Origin: Sporosarcina sp. D27
GTDB lineage: Bacteria > Bacillota > Bacilli > Bacillales_A > Planococcaceae
Reading direction: 5' to 3'
Assembly (NCBI RefSeq): GCF_000586555.1
Contig: NZ_AZUC01000009.1
Coordinates: forward strand, 62,001-126,000
Length of the DNA: 64,000 bases
Shown: positions 33,781-43,555 of the stretch, one piece after another
Layout of the letters: each line of letters opens with the position of its first letter
Position numbering within the stretch: position 1 is the first letter of the stretch
Notes under the pieces: generated by a model
Told to the model about the DNA's origin: nothing
Seen by the model: the letters and a program-made list of their open reading frames with translations, nothing else
The model's database searches: none
Made by a program: the position numbers and the translations under genes

Positions 33781-35733
33781 TTAGTTAGCTTTTTCATCTG
33801 CATCTTTACTGTAATTGTACTGCGAAGGATCCACTGGCGTAAACCCTTTTGGCGTATAGAATCTTAATAAGTCACCATTCACGACTTTATCTGATAGCTC
33901 CAATTTATGAGCCACTTCTTTTTTAAGCGCCTTCGCATCCTCTAATTGACTTTCATCGAGTGGTAAACCGGTTTTATTATCATAAAACTTTTCATTAATG
34001 GAGTCGATCTCAGGACTGACAAAATCGCCGTTTCTAAATGGAACAACTTCATTATGCTCATCTGACAATAAATCTGAACCAAATTGAACATAATCCTTCG
34101 TATCAATTCCTAGTAAGTGTAACAGTGTCGGAAGGAGGTCTGTTTGGCCACCATACGTGTGGTTGGCTTCGCCCTTCATGCCCGGGACATGTATGAACAA
34201 TGGTACTCGTTGTAAATTAGCACCTGCTTGTGGTGTAATTTCTTCTCCCATGACTTGTGACATCGCCTTATTATGATTATGCGAAATACCATAATGGTCC
34301 CCATAAAGAACAATCATCGAATTATCATATAAACCTTGTTCTTTTAATTGATTGAAGGCCTGTTCGATTGATTCATCTGTATAGCGTGCTGTTTGGAAAT
34401 AGTTATCAACACTTGAATCTCCAGTTTGAGCTTTATCGATTGTTACTAAGTCCTGACTCATAGTATATGGAAAGTGGTTTCCGACTGTAATAAACTTCGT
34501 ATAGAAAGGTTGTGGCAACGAACTCAAATAGTTTTTAGATTGTTCGTAGAATGGTTTATCCAACAAACCGTATTCTGCCATGTCTTCTGAAGAACTCGTG
34601 TCATAATAACTCGCATCATAGAAGTGATCGTATCCAAATGATTTGTAAACTTCATTTCGATTCCAGAAGCTTCCCTTATTACCGTGGAATACAGCGGATG
34701 TATACCCATAATCCTTTAAAATACTAGGAGCAGCTTGGTACGTATTTTGCGCTTTTGTAATAAATGCAGACCCTTGTGGTAAACCGAATAGTGAATTCTC
34801 CAGCATAAATTCTGCATCGGAAGTTTTACCTTGACCTGTTTGGTGGAAGAAATTATCAAAGTACAGGGTGTTTTTATCTTTAGATAATGAATTTAAGAAT
34901 GGTGTAACTTCTTCCCCATTCAATTTGTAGTCGATAATAAAGTTTTGGAATGATTCTAAATGTAAATAGATGACGTTCATCCCTTTAGCCGCACCAAAGT
35001 AGTTTGGATTTGGCTCGGCGTAGTTAGATTGCGTATAGTTCACCACTTCTGTAGTATCACTGCTATCCGCCAACGCTCTCTGTGACGATGCTTTCATCGT
35101 TTCTACTGAGTCATAGATCGAATAGTTGTACATGCCTAGATATTTTACAATATAGTTCCTATCAAAACCACGAGTCAATAGTTGCGGACGGCTAGCTTCA
35201 GCAAGTCCTAAATTTATGATTGATACGACTAATGCAACAGCAATAATTGCTACTGGTTTTTTATATCCAATACGAGTTGTTTGTTTTTGTACTTTTTTTG
35301 AGAATCTCAGGTAGAACATTACAAATACATCCACAAAGAACAAGATATCAAAAGGTTTTAGTAACGTAAGAATACTTCCACCTAAATCACCGAAGTTCTG
35401 AGTTTGAAATATTGTGGGCAACGTAATGAAATCACTAAAGAATCGGTAGTACACAACATTGGAATATAAAAGAATAGACATAAGCGTGTAAATGACAAGT
35501 AGTGATGTGTATTTTTTCTTTCCTCTAAATAAAAACGAAATTCCTAGAAAGAGTAATGCTGAACCTAGTGGATTTAATAATAGAAGGAACTGTTGAAGAG
35601 GTCCTTCCACACCTAGTTGAAATTGTGTTGTTTGAGTGATATATGTTTTAATCCATAACATCAAAACAGCTAATAGATAAATCCCTAGAAAGTTGTTCAA
35701 AAGATTATCTTTTTTACTGATTAGATTTTTCAA
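33781..35733 (-). CDS. ltaS: Lipoteichoic acid synthase
   Basis: A 650-residue polytopic membrane enzyme that polymerises glycerol-phosphate from phosphatidylglycerol onto the glycolipid anchor outside the membrane. Five N-terminal membrane segments cover about residues 14-180, followed by an extracellular sulfatase-fold domain. Catalytic residues are Glu 260 in HLESFQNF, Thr 304 in GQGKTSDAEF and the metal ligands in LYGDHYG and GNHFPYT, matching S. aureus Glu255 and Thr300. Cleavage by signal peptidase is likely near RALADSS (residues 219-225). It is monocistronic with its own terminator. Bacillales carry several paralogues; which one this equals is not decided. Confidence 0.92.
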   Translation of the reverse strand: MKNLISKKDNLLNNFLGIYLLAVLMLWIKTYITQTTQFQLGVEGPLQQFLLLLNPLGSALLFLGISFLFRGKKKYTSLLVIYTLMSILLYSNVVYYRFFSDFITLPTIFQTQNFGDLGGSILTLLKPFDILFFVDVFVMFYLRFSKKVQKQTTRIGYKKPVAIIAVALVVSIINLGLAEASRPQLLTRGFDRNYIVKYLGMYNYSIYDSVETMKASSQRALADSSDTTEVVNYTQSNYAEPNPNYFGAAKGMNVIYLHLESFQNFIIDYKLNGEEVTPFLNSLSKDKNTLYFDNFFHQTGQGKTSDAEFMLENSLFGLPQGSAFITKAQNTYQAAPSILKDYGYTSAVFHGNKGSFWNRNEVYKSFGYDHFYDASYYDTSSSEDMAEYGLLDKPFYEQSKNYLSSLPQPFYTKFITVGNHFPYTMSQDLVTIDKAQTGDSSVDNYFQTARYTDESIEQAFNQLKEQGLYDNSMIVLYGDHYGISHNHNKAMSQVMGEEITPQAGANLQRVPLFIHVPGMKGEANHTYGGQTDLLPTLLHLLGIDTKDYVQFGSDLLSDEHNEVVPFRNGDFVSPEIDSINEKFYDNKTGLPLDESQLEDAKALKKEVAHKLELSDKVVNGDLLRFYTPKGFTPVDPSQYNYSKDADEKAN

Positions 35734-36287
35734 TTTTGCACCTTCCTTTTATTTATTTGAATTTATATCTTGCTTTATATTTACTTAAATACTTAGGTTA
35801 AAAGTCAGAAAAATGTTACATTATAACAGCATTTTTCTCGCTGCTAGTGAATTTTACTCCCCATTTACACCGCTGTCAATCTTATAAACCACAAACCCAC
35901 TCTAGACTAAAGCGTCAAAATTGTTGTTGTATTAATGCATTTTGCGTTTTGACCTCTTTCTAAAAACAAAAGAAAGCAGATCCTAGCCGGATGGCTGAGA
36001 TTCACTTTCCTTTTGTTTACTATTTGACGTCATATACCTTTTAAAGGTTGCTGAGACACGAACTATGGAGACTGTGGGAAAAGACCCAGGTCTAACGGTA
36101 TGTATTTACTTTGCACTTCATTACTCTTTCTTCTCATTTTCTGATTGCCCAAAAAAGTCTGCTAGCAGACGATCGTATAGTTTTGTATTTTTGGGTACAT
36201 TATACAATTCCTTGTTCCCGTCAAATTTCATTTGTAGAGCTCCTGTATCTGAATTTAGCCAGAACCGGTAATTTAGTTCGCGTTTAC
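35734..36287. other. Intergenic region between ltaS and accessory DNA
   Basis: About 550 bases. A long imperfect hairpin (35966-36016, CAAAAG...CTTTTG arms) and an ssrA-3'-end-like sequence at 36063-36088 are present. No gene was recognised. Confidence 0.55.
36063..36088 (+). repeat. Degenerate ssrA 3'-end-like (att-like) sequence
   Basis: CTATGGAGACTGTGGGA matches the plus-strand view of the ssrA 3' end (CTATGGAGACGGTGGGA) at 16 of 17 positions and then diverges, though a CCC recurs nine bases later. It is a possible third attachment-site remnant left of the main island. Confidence 0.5.
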
Positions 36288-36839
36288 TTATAACTCTTCA
36301 TTAAGTTGCATAACAAAATCCCTTACAAGTTTTAAGTTTTCAGCGGACATACCGTCGATCGATTGCAGCAAGTCTTCCCTATTCACTTCCGCTACGCTAA
36401 CCTCATCACAATCATCACTATAACACTCCAACAACTCTTCAAGCGTATACGCCACATAGTCTGGACTGTTTTTCTCTAAATCATGTAACCTAAATAGTTC
36501 AATTTCATCTGCAGTCGGCATATTTTCCGGTTGATTCAAGTCTCTCAAATACGTTTTTAAAGCCACCCATCTCTTTTCCGATACCGATACTTCAAATACT
36601 TGATTGAATTCCTTTCGATTCATAATCATTTCGTTCACTCTTTGGAATCCAGCTTTTAGTTCTTCGGTTGTTGCGTATTTGTAAAATTCTCCATGTCCAT
36701 ACTTTTGTCTAATCGCTTCAATCTCATGATCAGATGAAGATTCCGCAGGCATGTCTTTAATCTTAAGATATCTTTCAACGTCGGCCCACTTACTTTGGGG
36801 CACAGCGTCAACTAATTGGTATAAATCTTCTGCTTTCAT
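36288..36839 (-). CDS. Hypothetical acidic protein with two internal repeats
   Basis: A 183-residue acidic, helical protein of unknown function. Two halves appear related: KWADVERYLK...P...HEIEAIRQKYG...YKYATTEELK and RWVALKTYLRD...P...DEIELFRLHDLE...YVAYTLEEL. A third helical segment EDLLQSIDGMSAENLKLVRDF resembles the N-terminal EDLYQLVDAV. No signal peptide or membrane segment is seen. A disrupted paralogue lies 5 kb away at 41125-41694. The ATG follows GAAAGGGG. It lies between two ssrA-end-like sequences, so it is probably part of an integrated element. Confidence 0.7.
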   Translation of the reverse strand: MKAEDLYQLVDAVPQSKWADVERYLKIKDMPAESSSDHEIEAIRQKYGHGEFYKYATTEELKAGFQRVNEMIMNRKEFNQVFEVSVSEKRWVALKTYLRDLNQPENMPTADEIELFRLHDLEKNSPDYVAYTLEELLECYSDDCDEVSVAEVNREDLLQSIDGMSAENLKLVRDFVMQLNEEL

Positions 36840-37028
36840 GTTTAAATTTGCCCCTTTCTATAAGTTGATGTTTTTTCCACTCTTAGCATATCCTATAAGC
36901 TTAAAGTTAGGAATCACTATATCTGTATGATTCTTTAGAAAATAATGGTCTGTACATTTCAGACCCAATTTAGATTCGATCCCAGTCGTTCGATGTAGCG
37001 GTATGGGTTTTATATCATGGAATAGAAT

Positions 37029-37060
37029 TAGCCGACTACGTACTCAAACGCAGTCGGCTA
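37029..37060. terminator. Hairpin downstream of the LD-carboxypeptidase-like gene
   Basis: Perfect arms TAGCCGACT / AGTCGGCTA with a 14-base loop, followed by a mixed T-rich stretch. It may end transcription from the gene at 37122-38045. Confidence 0.55.
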
Positions 37061-37121
37061 GTTCTGTTTTCCGGTCAATTGTAAGCCCTGCTGATCCTAA
37101 TTCCTCCTGGCCACATTTTCA

Positions 37122-38045
37122 CTACACCCTAACCACTGGCTCCATCACCGTCAACGTTCGATTCACCGTATCCATATTAACACTCGCTCCAATAGGAACT
37201 GTGGCTTTATAGTAGCTATGTGCGGTGGCTAGGTTGGTCAATAAAGGCTTACCAAGGGGAACTAGAAATTCGTTGATCAAATCCGCGTAGCTTTTCCCAT
37301 AAGCTGGTTCACAGTTCGTACATTGTCCCATAATGATTCCTACGCAATCTTCAAATTTCCCAGCCATCGCTAAGTGACTTAAGTATCGATACACCGTATT
37401 GATCGGTTCGTGTGTTTCTTCCAAAAGAAGAATTCTGCCTTCCGTATTAATTTCATAGGATGTGCCCAAGGTGCCCACGAATGACGTAAGATTACCGCCT
37501 ACAATCGGTCCTGTAACATTTCCGGGAATCGCTCCGATAAGTGGCACTTCGGGCGGATTAATAATTTGCCAAGGCGCAGTTACAGTCGAAGTCGCCGCAA
37601 AGAATTGATTGAAATTATAGGGAGGGGTTTGTGGATTAAAGTCTAACAATAACAAACTTTGAAAACTGATTATGTCCGCATATTCAAACAGCACATTTAA
37701 TAAAATTGTGATATCGCTGTATCCCGAAACAATTTTAGGATTTTGCTTGATGACGTTAAAATCCAGGAATGGTAAAATACCTGCCACTCCGACTCCACCT
37801 CGAGCAGGTAAAATCCATTTCACTTCTGGATTTTTAAACATTTTCATTAAATCCGAAGCTCTTTGCTGGGGAGTTGCTGCAAGAAAACCATTGGCGGAAT
37901 ACACATGATCTCCCACTACGACTTTAAACCCCATCGTTTGCAACATCCGAATCCCTTCATTAATACGATTAGCCGCCAGTGGACTCCCAAGCGCCACGAT
38001 TCCTACAGTGTTGCCCCTTTTTAATTGCTGCGGTGCCGTAGCCAT
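37122..38045 (-). CDS. S66-family LD-carboxypeptidase / MccF-like serine peptidase
   Basis: A 307-residue cytosolic serine peptidase. Motifs are the N-terminal GNTVGIVALGSPL, the oxyanion region PARGGVGVAGIL, nucleophile Ser in VSGYSDITILL, Glu in LLLEETHEP and His in TAHSYYKATVPIG, the Ser-Glu-His triad of family S66. Members trim muropeptides in wall recycling, or inactivate microcin-C-like peptides (MccF). ATG 38045 is chosen for the GAGGAG ten bases upstream; a TTG seven codons earlier is too close to it. It lies just left of the att copy at 38374. The role in this setting, wall recycling or self-immunity, is undecided. Confidence 0.85.
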   Translation of the reverse strand: MATAPQQLKRGNTVGIVALGSPLAANRINEGIRMLQTMGFKVVVGDHVYSANGFLAATPQQRASDLMKMFKNPEVKWILPARGGVGVAGILPFLDFNVIKQNPKIVSGYSDITILLNVLFEYADIISFQSLLLLDFNPQTPPYNFNQFFAATSTVTAPWQIINPPEVPLIGAIPGNVTGPIVGGNLTSFVGTLGTSYEINTEGRILLLEETHEPINTVYRYLSHLAMAGKFEDCVGIIMGQCTNCEPAYGKSYADLINEFLVPLGKPLLTNLATAHSYYKATVPIGASVNMDTVNRTLTVMEPVVRV

Positions 38046-38332
38046 TACCCAATAGCTCCTCTCCACATGTAAAGGTAGACGTACAATTTCCCATCGTGTA
38101 TTAGCATATGTCTGTGGGCCTATTAGGAGAACACTATGGGTTTTCGTATATTCGGTTACACAAGAGGGAAGAATTTTCCCATATATTCTTCAAAGAATAG
38201 TTGAAGCATTGGACTAGTACGTGGATCTGTGAATCTGCAATTTGCTGGATGACCAGTTTTACCGTTTTTATGAGCGGTTTTATGCTCAACGGAAGAAAAC
38301 GCACCCTCTCACGTCACAAATTCTGGCTAATA

Positions 38333-38400
38333 CAAAAAACACCTTCCACAAGGGATGGTGTTTTTGATCATACTTCTATGGAGACGGTGGGAGTCGAACC
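38333..38400 (+). repeat. Left attachment-site copy: ssrA terminator hairpin plus ssrA 3' end
   Basis: Positions 38374-38400 are identical over 27 bases to 51367-51393, which contains the last 22 bases of the tmRNA gene. The hairpin before it (CACCTTCCACAAGGGATGGTG) differs from the ssrA terminator hairpin at two positions. After 38400 the similarity ends. This is the footprint expected from site-specific integration into the tmRNA gene. Confidence 0.9.
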
Positions 38401-39403
38401 AACTGCACTTATAAATGCTATAACATCAGTATTCATAAAGGTTTATAGCTGCTAGTGAAAATGTTTGACTACGCTTATGACTACGTTTGATAAAAAATGT
38501 GTTGCGGGGGCAAGGTTTTATAATACTATATTTCTTATTTAACCAAATAGCTATTCATACTGTGCAAGTGATGATAGTAAAGAAAAAGTAGAAACTCAAA
38601 AGGATTACTGTTTAATAATTCCCTCTAAATCATTACAGCACCTTCAATTCCTCTACCATTTCATTTATCTGCGGTATCCAAATAAAATAGTCACGAAGCC
38701 AGAGATGAAGACAACAAGTTGGTGCAAAAAATGAATGCCTTATTCTCTGACATAGCTTGTAATAAACTATATCATGATTAAGAACAGCCATTAGCAATTC
38801 CATGAACCCTTCAATTGAGGTGCCCAATATTGTATACCCTTGTTAAAGGTGTTTTTTTTCAAATCTATAAACCTACTAACCACTTCTGCCTCTGATAACT
38901 GCTAAAGTCCATTCAATTATTATTTATAATCGTTGTTAATCCCTATCCTATCGTTATGAGGAACTCTGGAATCTCTTTTGCAAATAGGTTATTCTACAAT
39001 TGCCTTGACTATTCAAATCTTCCATTCCTAGCCTTTATGGTAGCTAACACCATTCAGATACTTGCACCGGCAAGGAATACTTTACTGTATCCTAGACCTA
39101 TTTATCGCTTTGGTTAAATCATAACCTGATCAAAAATTTAATTTCTATTACTCAAATTGGAGCATTAAGTACGCATCGCTAAAAAAAATATATCAGGACC
39201 GTAAAACTTCCACATTGAAATCCAATTAAAAAAGATGCCTGTGTAATAAACAAACATGATTGTTTTTACACTGGCACCAATTATTTTGGATTTATAATTA
39301 AAACTCTAACAAACCACACACTAGACGTGTGCTATGTTAATAAGAAGAACATAAATGGGTTAAAGTGGTGCTAACCTGATTGCTTTAATAAAAAATCCGC
39401 TGC
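38401..39403. other. Gene-poor island DNA
   Basis: About 1 kb, AT-rich. A minus-strand frame near 38633-38840 (YTILGTSIEGFMELL at its upstream part) recalls the end of SUKH/SMI1-type immunity proteins but has no start or ribosome binding site; it may be a relic. Nothing else was recognised. Confidence 0.4.
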
Positions 39404-39634
39404 TTAGAAGCCACAGCTTAGACTATTTTTCAAGATTTTTTCTGCAACCCAAGATAATCCTTTGTGGGCTAAAAATGGGTTATCTAAGTTTAAAGTCTTT
39501 AAATTGGATATAGCTAATGACTCGGCTACCTCTTGATCGATTTTATAATTCGATAAGCGAAGTAATGACGTAGTTAATTCTTCAACCAAGATAGCGTTAA
39601 CACTATCGTTGTCCATGACTAATGTACTCGACAT
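39404..39634 (-). CDS. Small protein overlapping the DUF3990 gene, possible antitoxin
   Basis: A 76-residue helical protein of unknown family (ILVEELTTSLLRLSNYKID, QEVAESLAISNLKTLNLD). The ATG at 39634 has AAGGAG eight bases upstream, both inside the end of the DUF3990 gene, which it overlaps by 32 bases. Such tight coupling to an ADP-ribosyltransferase-like gene fits a toxin-antitoxin or effector-partner pair, and DUF3990 genes elsewhere are often followed by small partners. The antitoxin role is inference; no known antitoxin domain was recognised. Confidence 0.6.
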   Translation of the reverse strand: MSSTLVMDNDSVNAILVEELTTSLLRLSNYKIDQEVAESLAISNLKTLNLDNPFLAHKGLSWVAEKILKNSLSCGF

Positions 39635-40271
39635 GTTTAACCACTCCTTCTTTTACGTAATGTACAGCTTTCATAACAAGCTTATCACAAATAACTTGAT
39701 TGTGCACAGATAATTGACGAGTTGATGTTGTTTTTTTTGTAATTTCGTCCACAAACTGCTCTTTTGTTATAAGTTTCCCTTTAAATTGAGGGACCAGAAT
39801 ATTAGGGTTACTATCACTCATTACACCATATATCAAATCATAATCATGCATTTTTTTTTGTGGATTCAAACGATTTTCCAATATAAAAAGAGCGAAATCT
39901 TCTGAATAACTCGGGAAGCAAGTTGTTTTCACATCAGGGGCGATGAAGAAACTCTCTGCTATCGGATCGATAAGTTCATACTCTATTACTATCGGCGTCA
40001 ATTCATCTTCGGTGAATGGGAATTGATTTCCCATTTCCTTCATATATCCAATCATAGTCTCCGTATAACGTTTAGCCATTTCTAAATCAGGTGCAAGATA
40101 AAATCCATGCCCAAAGTCTAATTCTTTTCCTATATTGTGATTAACTAAAGGACCTTTTAACTTCAAATTGTTAAGTGAGTCTAATGTTGTTCCATGATAC
40201 CAACAATTATTCCTCAGTATCTTTTTATATTTCTCTTTTAAAGTTATGAATTCTGTACCAAATGAAGTCAT
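39603..40271 (-). CDS. DUF3990-like ADP-ribosyltransferase-fold protein
   Basis: A 222-residue protein. The N-terminal half shows the DUF3990 pattern: CWYHGTTLDSLNNLK, then KELDFGHGFYLAPDLEMAKRY, with His in YHGTT and Tyr in GFYLAP as expected NAD-contact residues of the ART fold; an acidic residue in VIEYELIDP may complete the site. There is no secretion signal. ART-fold proteins of this kind include toxins of TA systems and phage-defence effectors. The gene is AT-rich, lies in the ssrA island and overlaps a small downstream gene. Activity and target are not known. Confidence 0.7.
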   Translation of the reverse strand: MTSFGTEFITLKEKYKKILRNNCWYHGTTLDSLNNLKLKGPLVNHNIGKELDFGHGFYLAPDLEMAKRYTETMIGYMKEMGNQFPFTEDELTPIVIEYELIDPIAESFFIAPDVKTTCFPSYSEDFALFILENRLNPQKKMHDYDLIYGVMSDSNPNILVPQFKGKLITKEQFVDEITKKTTSTRQLSVHNQVICDKLVMKAVHYVKEGVVKHVEYISHGQR

Positions 40272-41124
40272 GATTTCCCCCTAGTATATTCCGTTACAAA
40301 CAATCCCATACCTTTTATTGTACTATAATTTATACTTTGATGGAATCTAATGAATAATTTTACTCTGTGTCTGATTAATTAAGTACGTTCCCCTTTGAAA
40401 CGGAATTAAAAAGAATGTAATGAGTTCACTATAAACTAAAGGAAAAACAAAAATCTCAGAATACCCATATTAATACCGCCTGATTTTTGCTATTTTAACC
40501 TATAAGACTTCATAAAAAACGGAAAAAATTGCACGTTACTACTCGTTATATGATTTCTCCGATTCTTACAGACGCCTCCGTCTTTGGTTTATTAAGCAAT
40601 TTCTATAACTGGTTTTTTGATAAACTTTCGAACGATTTGTAGCCTTGCTCTCTATCACGGTTAACGAAACCAAAATGGCACTTAGTAAATAACGAGTGCT
40701 TTTTCTAATTAAATTGCTACCCAACTCACTAAGGTTATTCCAAAAAATATAACCTTCTCAGATAACCATTTTTAACTTAGCAGAAACTATCGCCCATAAT
40801 CGATGTTCTAGGCGATGGTTTTCTTGTCTTGATAGTTTGGATTATAGTTAGCAACGAGAAAGCAAGTTCCCCCTTGTCCCCACCATATACTCACAAAGAC
40901 ATCAACTAACGTGTTAATCACTTGCTGAAGAATTAGTTCTTATAATGACGATACATTTTGATTACTGTAGGATTATGGATTCTCTTGAATTTCCGCCCAA
41001 AATTATTCCATTAATTTCGCGGGTATCGGATTTCCTTTGTTCAATCTTACTAAGCACCACATCTTAATATAAAAATAAAGTAGCTACTCCCATTAACCTT
41101 AGGAATAGATACTTAATCTTATGG
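40272..41124. other. Gene-poor island DNA
   Basis: About 850 bases with many stops in all frames. A short minus-strand frame near 40610-40710 (FGFVNRDREQGYKSFESL) may be the end of a lost gene. Nothing else was recognised. Confidence 0.45.
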
Positions 41125-41694
41125 TCATTTTGCTTCTATGTCTAGTCCTTCATCTTCATCAAGTTGCATAACATAATCGCTTATAAGTTTTAATTTTTCA
41201 GCCGACATAATGTTTATCGATTGAAGCAAGTCTTCTCTTTTCACGTTTACCACACTATCCTCTGCACAATCATCAATATAACATTTCATTACCTCTTCAT
41301 GAGAGTACGTCACGTAGTCTGGACTGTTCTTCTCCATATCGTGTAACCAAAACATCTCTATTTCATGTGCAGCCGTCATATTTTCTGTTTGATTCAAGTC
41401 TCTCAAGTACGTTTTTAAGGCCACCCACATTTTTTACGATACCTTTACTTCATATACTTCATTGAATTCTTTTCGATTTATAATCATTTCGTTCACTTTT
41501 TCGAATCCAGCTCTCAGCTCATCGATTGCTGTTTATCTGTAAAATTCACCATTCGCATCCCCTTGTCTAATCACTTCAATTTCGTCATCAGATGGAGCTT
41601 CGGTAGGAATAGTTTTAATTTTAAGATATCTCGCAACATCAGCCCACTCGCTTTCGGGGACTGCATTAACTAACCTATACAAATCTTCCTCCAT
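41125..41694 (-). pseudogene. Disrupted paralogue of the gene at 36288-36839
   Basis: Read from ATG 41694 the frame gives MEEDLYRLVNAVPESEWADV, clearly related to the intact gene, but it has two in-frame TAA codons (after NGEFYR and after YEVKVS). The last 101 residues are an open remainder (WVALKTYLRDLNQTENM...EKNSPDYVTYSHEE). Apart from the stops the alignment is gap-free for most of its length, so decay is recent. The family function is unknown. Confidence 0.85.
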
Positions 41695-41941
41695 TATGCC
41701 TAACCGCCCCCCTCCTTCATTTTAGACCTGTTATCACTTCGATGAGTCCTAGTTTCATTAGTTCTTGCTAAGCTTCTCCAGTGCCTTAAAAGCGCTGTCT
41801 GTGCGCCAAACAAATCAAATCCATTCTGAATTGTGTCTGAGTTGTACCGTGCAAAGGCAACACTTTTGTTTTAAAACAATCATGAATGTTTACATAAACA
41901 TGAGAGTTGAGTGCACAAGTACCTGACACTTAATATCATTA

Positions 41942-42280
41942 TTACTGTATCGGTTGGATTTCCATATCAATATCTACAGGGCCATTTAATTTGAGTAATA
42001 GGTCTAAGGCTGACATATTTGGAAGTTCAGTTAAAAAGTTATAGGCCATTTCATTCGACTCAAATGCAAAGGACTCTATCAAGTTTTCAAAGACATACTG
42101 ACCTTCTCGCTGTATATACAATAGTAAGTGGATAACACTGTTTGCTTTTTCATTACGTATGTCTGGTTTCATATTTTCACCTAAAATCAAAATTTCGAAA
42201 CGAGTATTGTCACTGTTTATAATTTGCGAGAGTAATAACATATGCTTCATTTCAAAAGGAATCTCAACTTTTTGATTCAA
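41942..42280 (-). CDS. Hypothetical protein
   Basis: A 112-residue acidic protein of unknown family (MKHMLLLSQIINSDNTRFEILILGEN, ANSVIHLLLYIQREGQYVF). No signal peptide, membrane segment or known motif is seen. The start would be TTG at 42280, ten bases after AGGAGG, which supports translation. It lies between two pseudogenes in the island. Confidence 0.5.
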   Translation of the reverse strand: MNQKVEIPFEMKHMLLLSQIINSDNTRFEILILGENMKPDIRNEKANSVIHLLLYIQREGQYVFENLIESFAFESNEMAYNFLTELPNMSALDLLLKLNGPVDIDMEIQPIQ

Positions 42281-42368
42281 TTTATGATCTCCTCCTGCGA
42301 GATATTTAGAGACAGATATTTTTCAGGTACTTTTCGAACGACGAATATTGTTCCTAGGAATATTCTCA

Positions 42369-43348
42369 TCAATAATACTGTTCTATATAGATATAAGCCT
42401 TATCAAATACTTCTTTATCCTTAATCTTGTACTTATTCCAGATCACACTGCGAAGTGCCTTCTTTACCTTTTTTTCCTGTGGTAGTTCTTTACAAGCCAT
42501 CAAAACGTACAATCATTACGATGTAATCGATAACAGCAACAATACGCTCAGAGTTTTAGCATTCTTAATGCCTTTAAAGAACTCTGCGCGTGGTGATTTC
42601 ACACGATCAAATTCTTCTTTTGGTACAACTTCCTTCTTCGCCTGCGCTGCCTCTCTTGCAAGTTCAAGCAACTGCTTAAGGAACTAATACTTGTTATCAG
42701 CCCCTGTTCATGGCGGTCACGTACTTCTTCAAGCTTCTCGCCAAGTTTAACGAATTTGGGGTCATTTGTATGTTCACGATTCTTAGCAACCAGGTCGATT
42801 TCTATCTTTTAGGTTGTTCTCTTGACATCATTCTGCATACGGATGAGCTCGTGAATCAAGTTTGCATCTAATGTAAGGAGATCTAGGTCATCATGTGCCT
42901 CTCCAAAATCTATGTTTGCGTGAACCAGTTCCAATGTTTAGCATCAAAAGATATCCATACAAGCGCATTACGATTGTCCGTTGGCTTTACAGACTCATAA
43001 ACTTTACTATGCCATACATAGTCCAATTTGTAGTTATCAAGGAATGGATCAGGGGACAGCGCATCCCAGGCAATATTCACAACACGGTAATCTGCTGCGA
43101 ATTCATCCTTCTCCTTATTAACACTCTTGTGCTGCAAGTTAGTCTTCCCAGCCTTCAGCAGTACGGTCAACGCCCACCCGGTTAGGTTTCTCGAAATCTT
43201 CTAGACTTGCCTCATAAGGCTTCAGAACAAGATTTAATCGAGATTCAAGTTGAGAAGGATTTTCTTCAATAATATCCGCCAATCCCTTGAAGATTTCATC
43301 ATAATACTCTTCTTGAATAACGTCTTTAAATGAACGTATTTTCCCCAT
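42369..43348 (-). pseudogene. Relic of a second type I restriction subunit R, internally deleted and frameshifted
   Basis: The gene has a good start (AAGGAG, ATG 43348) and opens as GKIRSFKDVIQEEYYDEIFK. The rest, across several frameshifts, rebuilds the C-terminal domain of HsdR: NIAWDALSPDPFLDNYKLDY, LELVHANIDFGEAHDDLDLL, FVKLGEKLEEVRDRHEQGL, FLKQLLELAREAAQAKKEVV and KKALRSVIWNKYKIKDKEVF to a natural stop at 42369. The nuclease and motor domains (about 600 residues) are missing, so the remainder was deleted before or during decay. It is distinct from the intact hsdR at 46513-49569. Confidence 0.8.
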
Positions 43349-43555
43349 AGCCAAGTCTCCTTGCTCTTCTGATAAATATAAGTCTAGTACACTATTCTCC
43401 TAGAAATCCAAATACCTCCAAAAACTGATTCTCAACAAAATTTTTATCCTACTCAATTTAAATTTGTAACTGCCCCTGCCCACTACTCACGCTTTTCCAA
43501 ATCATTTATGTAAAGAGCCAAGGATTAAATCCTCCTTAGCTCTTTTCTAACACAA

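Noticed and set aside
37122-38045. Microcin immunity locus
   Set aside because: S66 peptidases include MccF, but no microcin precursor, MccB-like enzyme or exporter is nearby, so only the peptidase family is claimed.
38633-38827. Possible 64-residue gene resembling the end of a SUKH-type protein
   Set aside because: The frame stays open upstream without a start codon near a ribosome binding site and the resemblance rests on about 15 residues; listed only as a possible relic.
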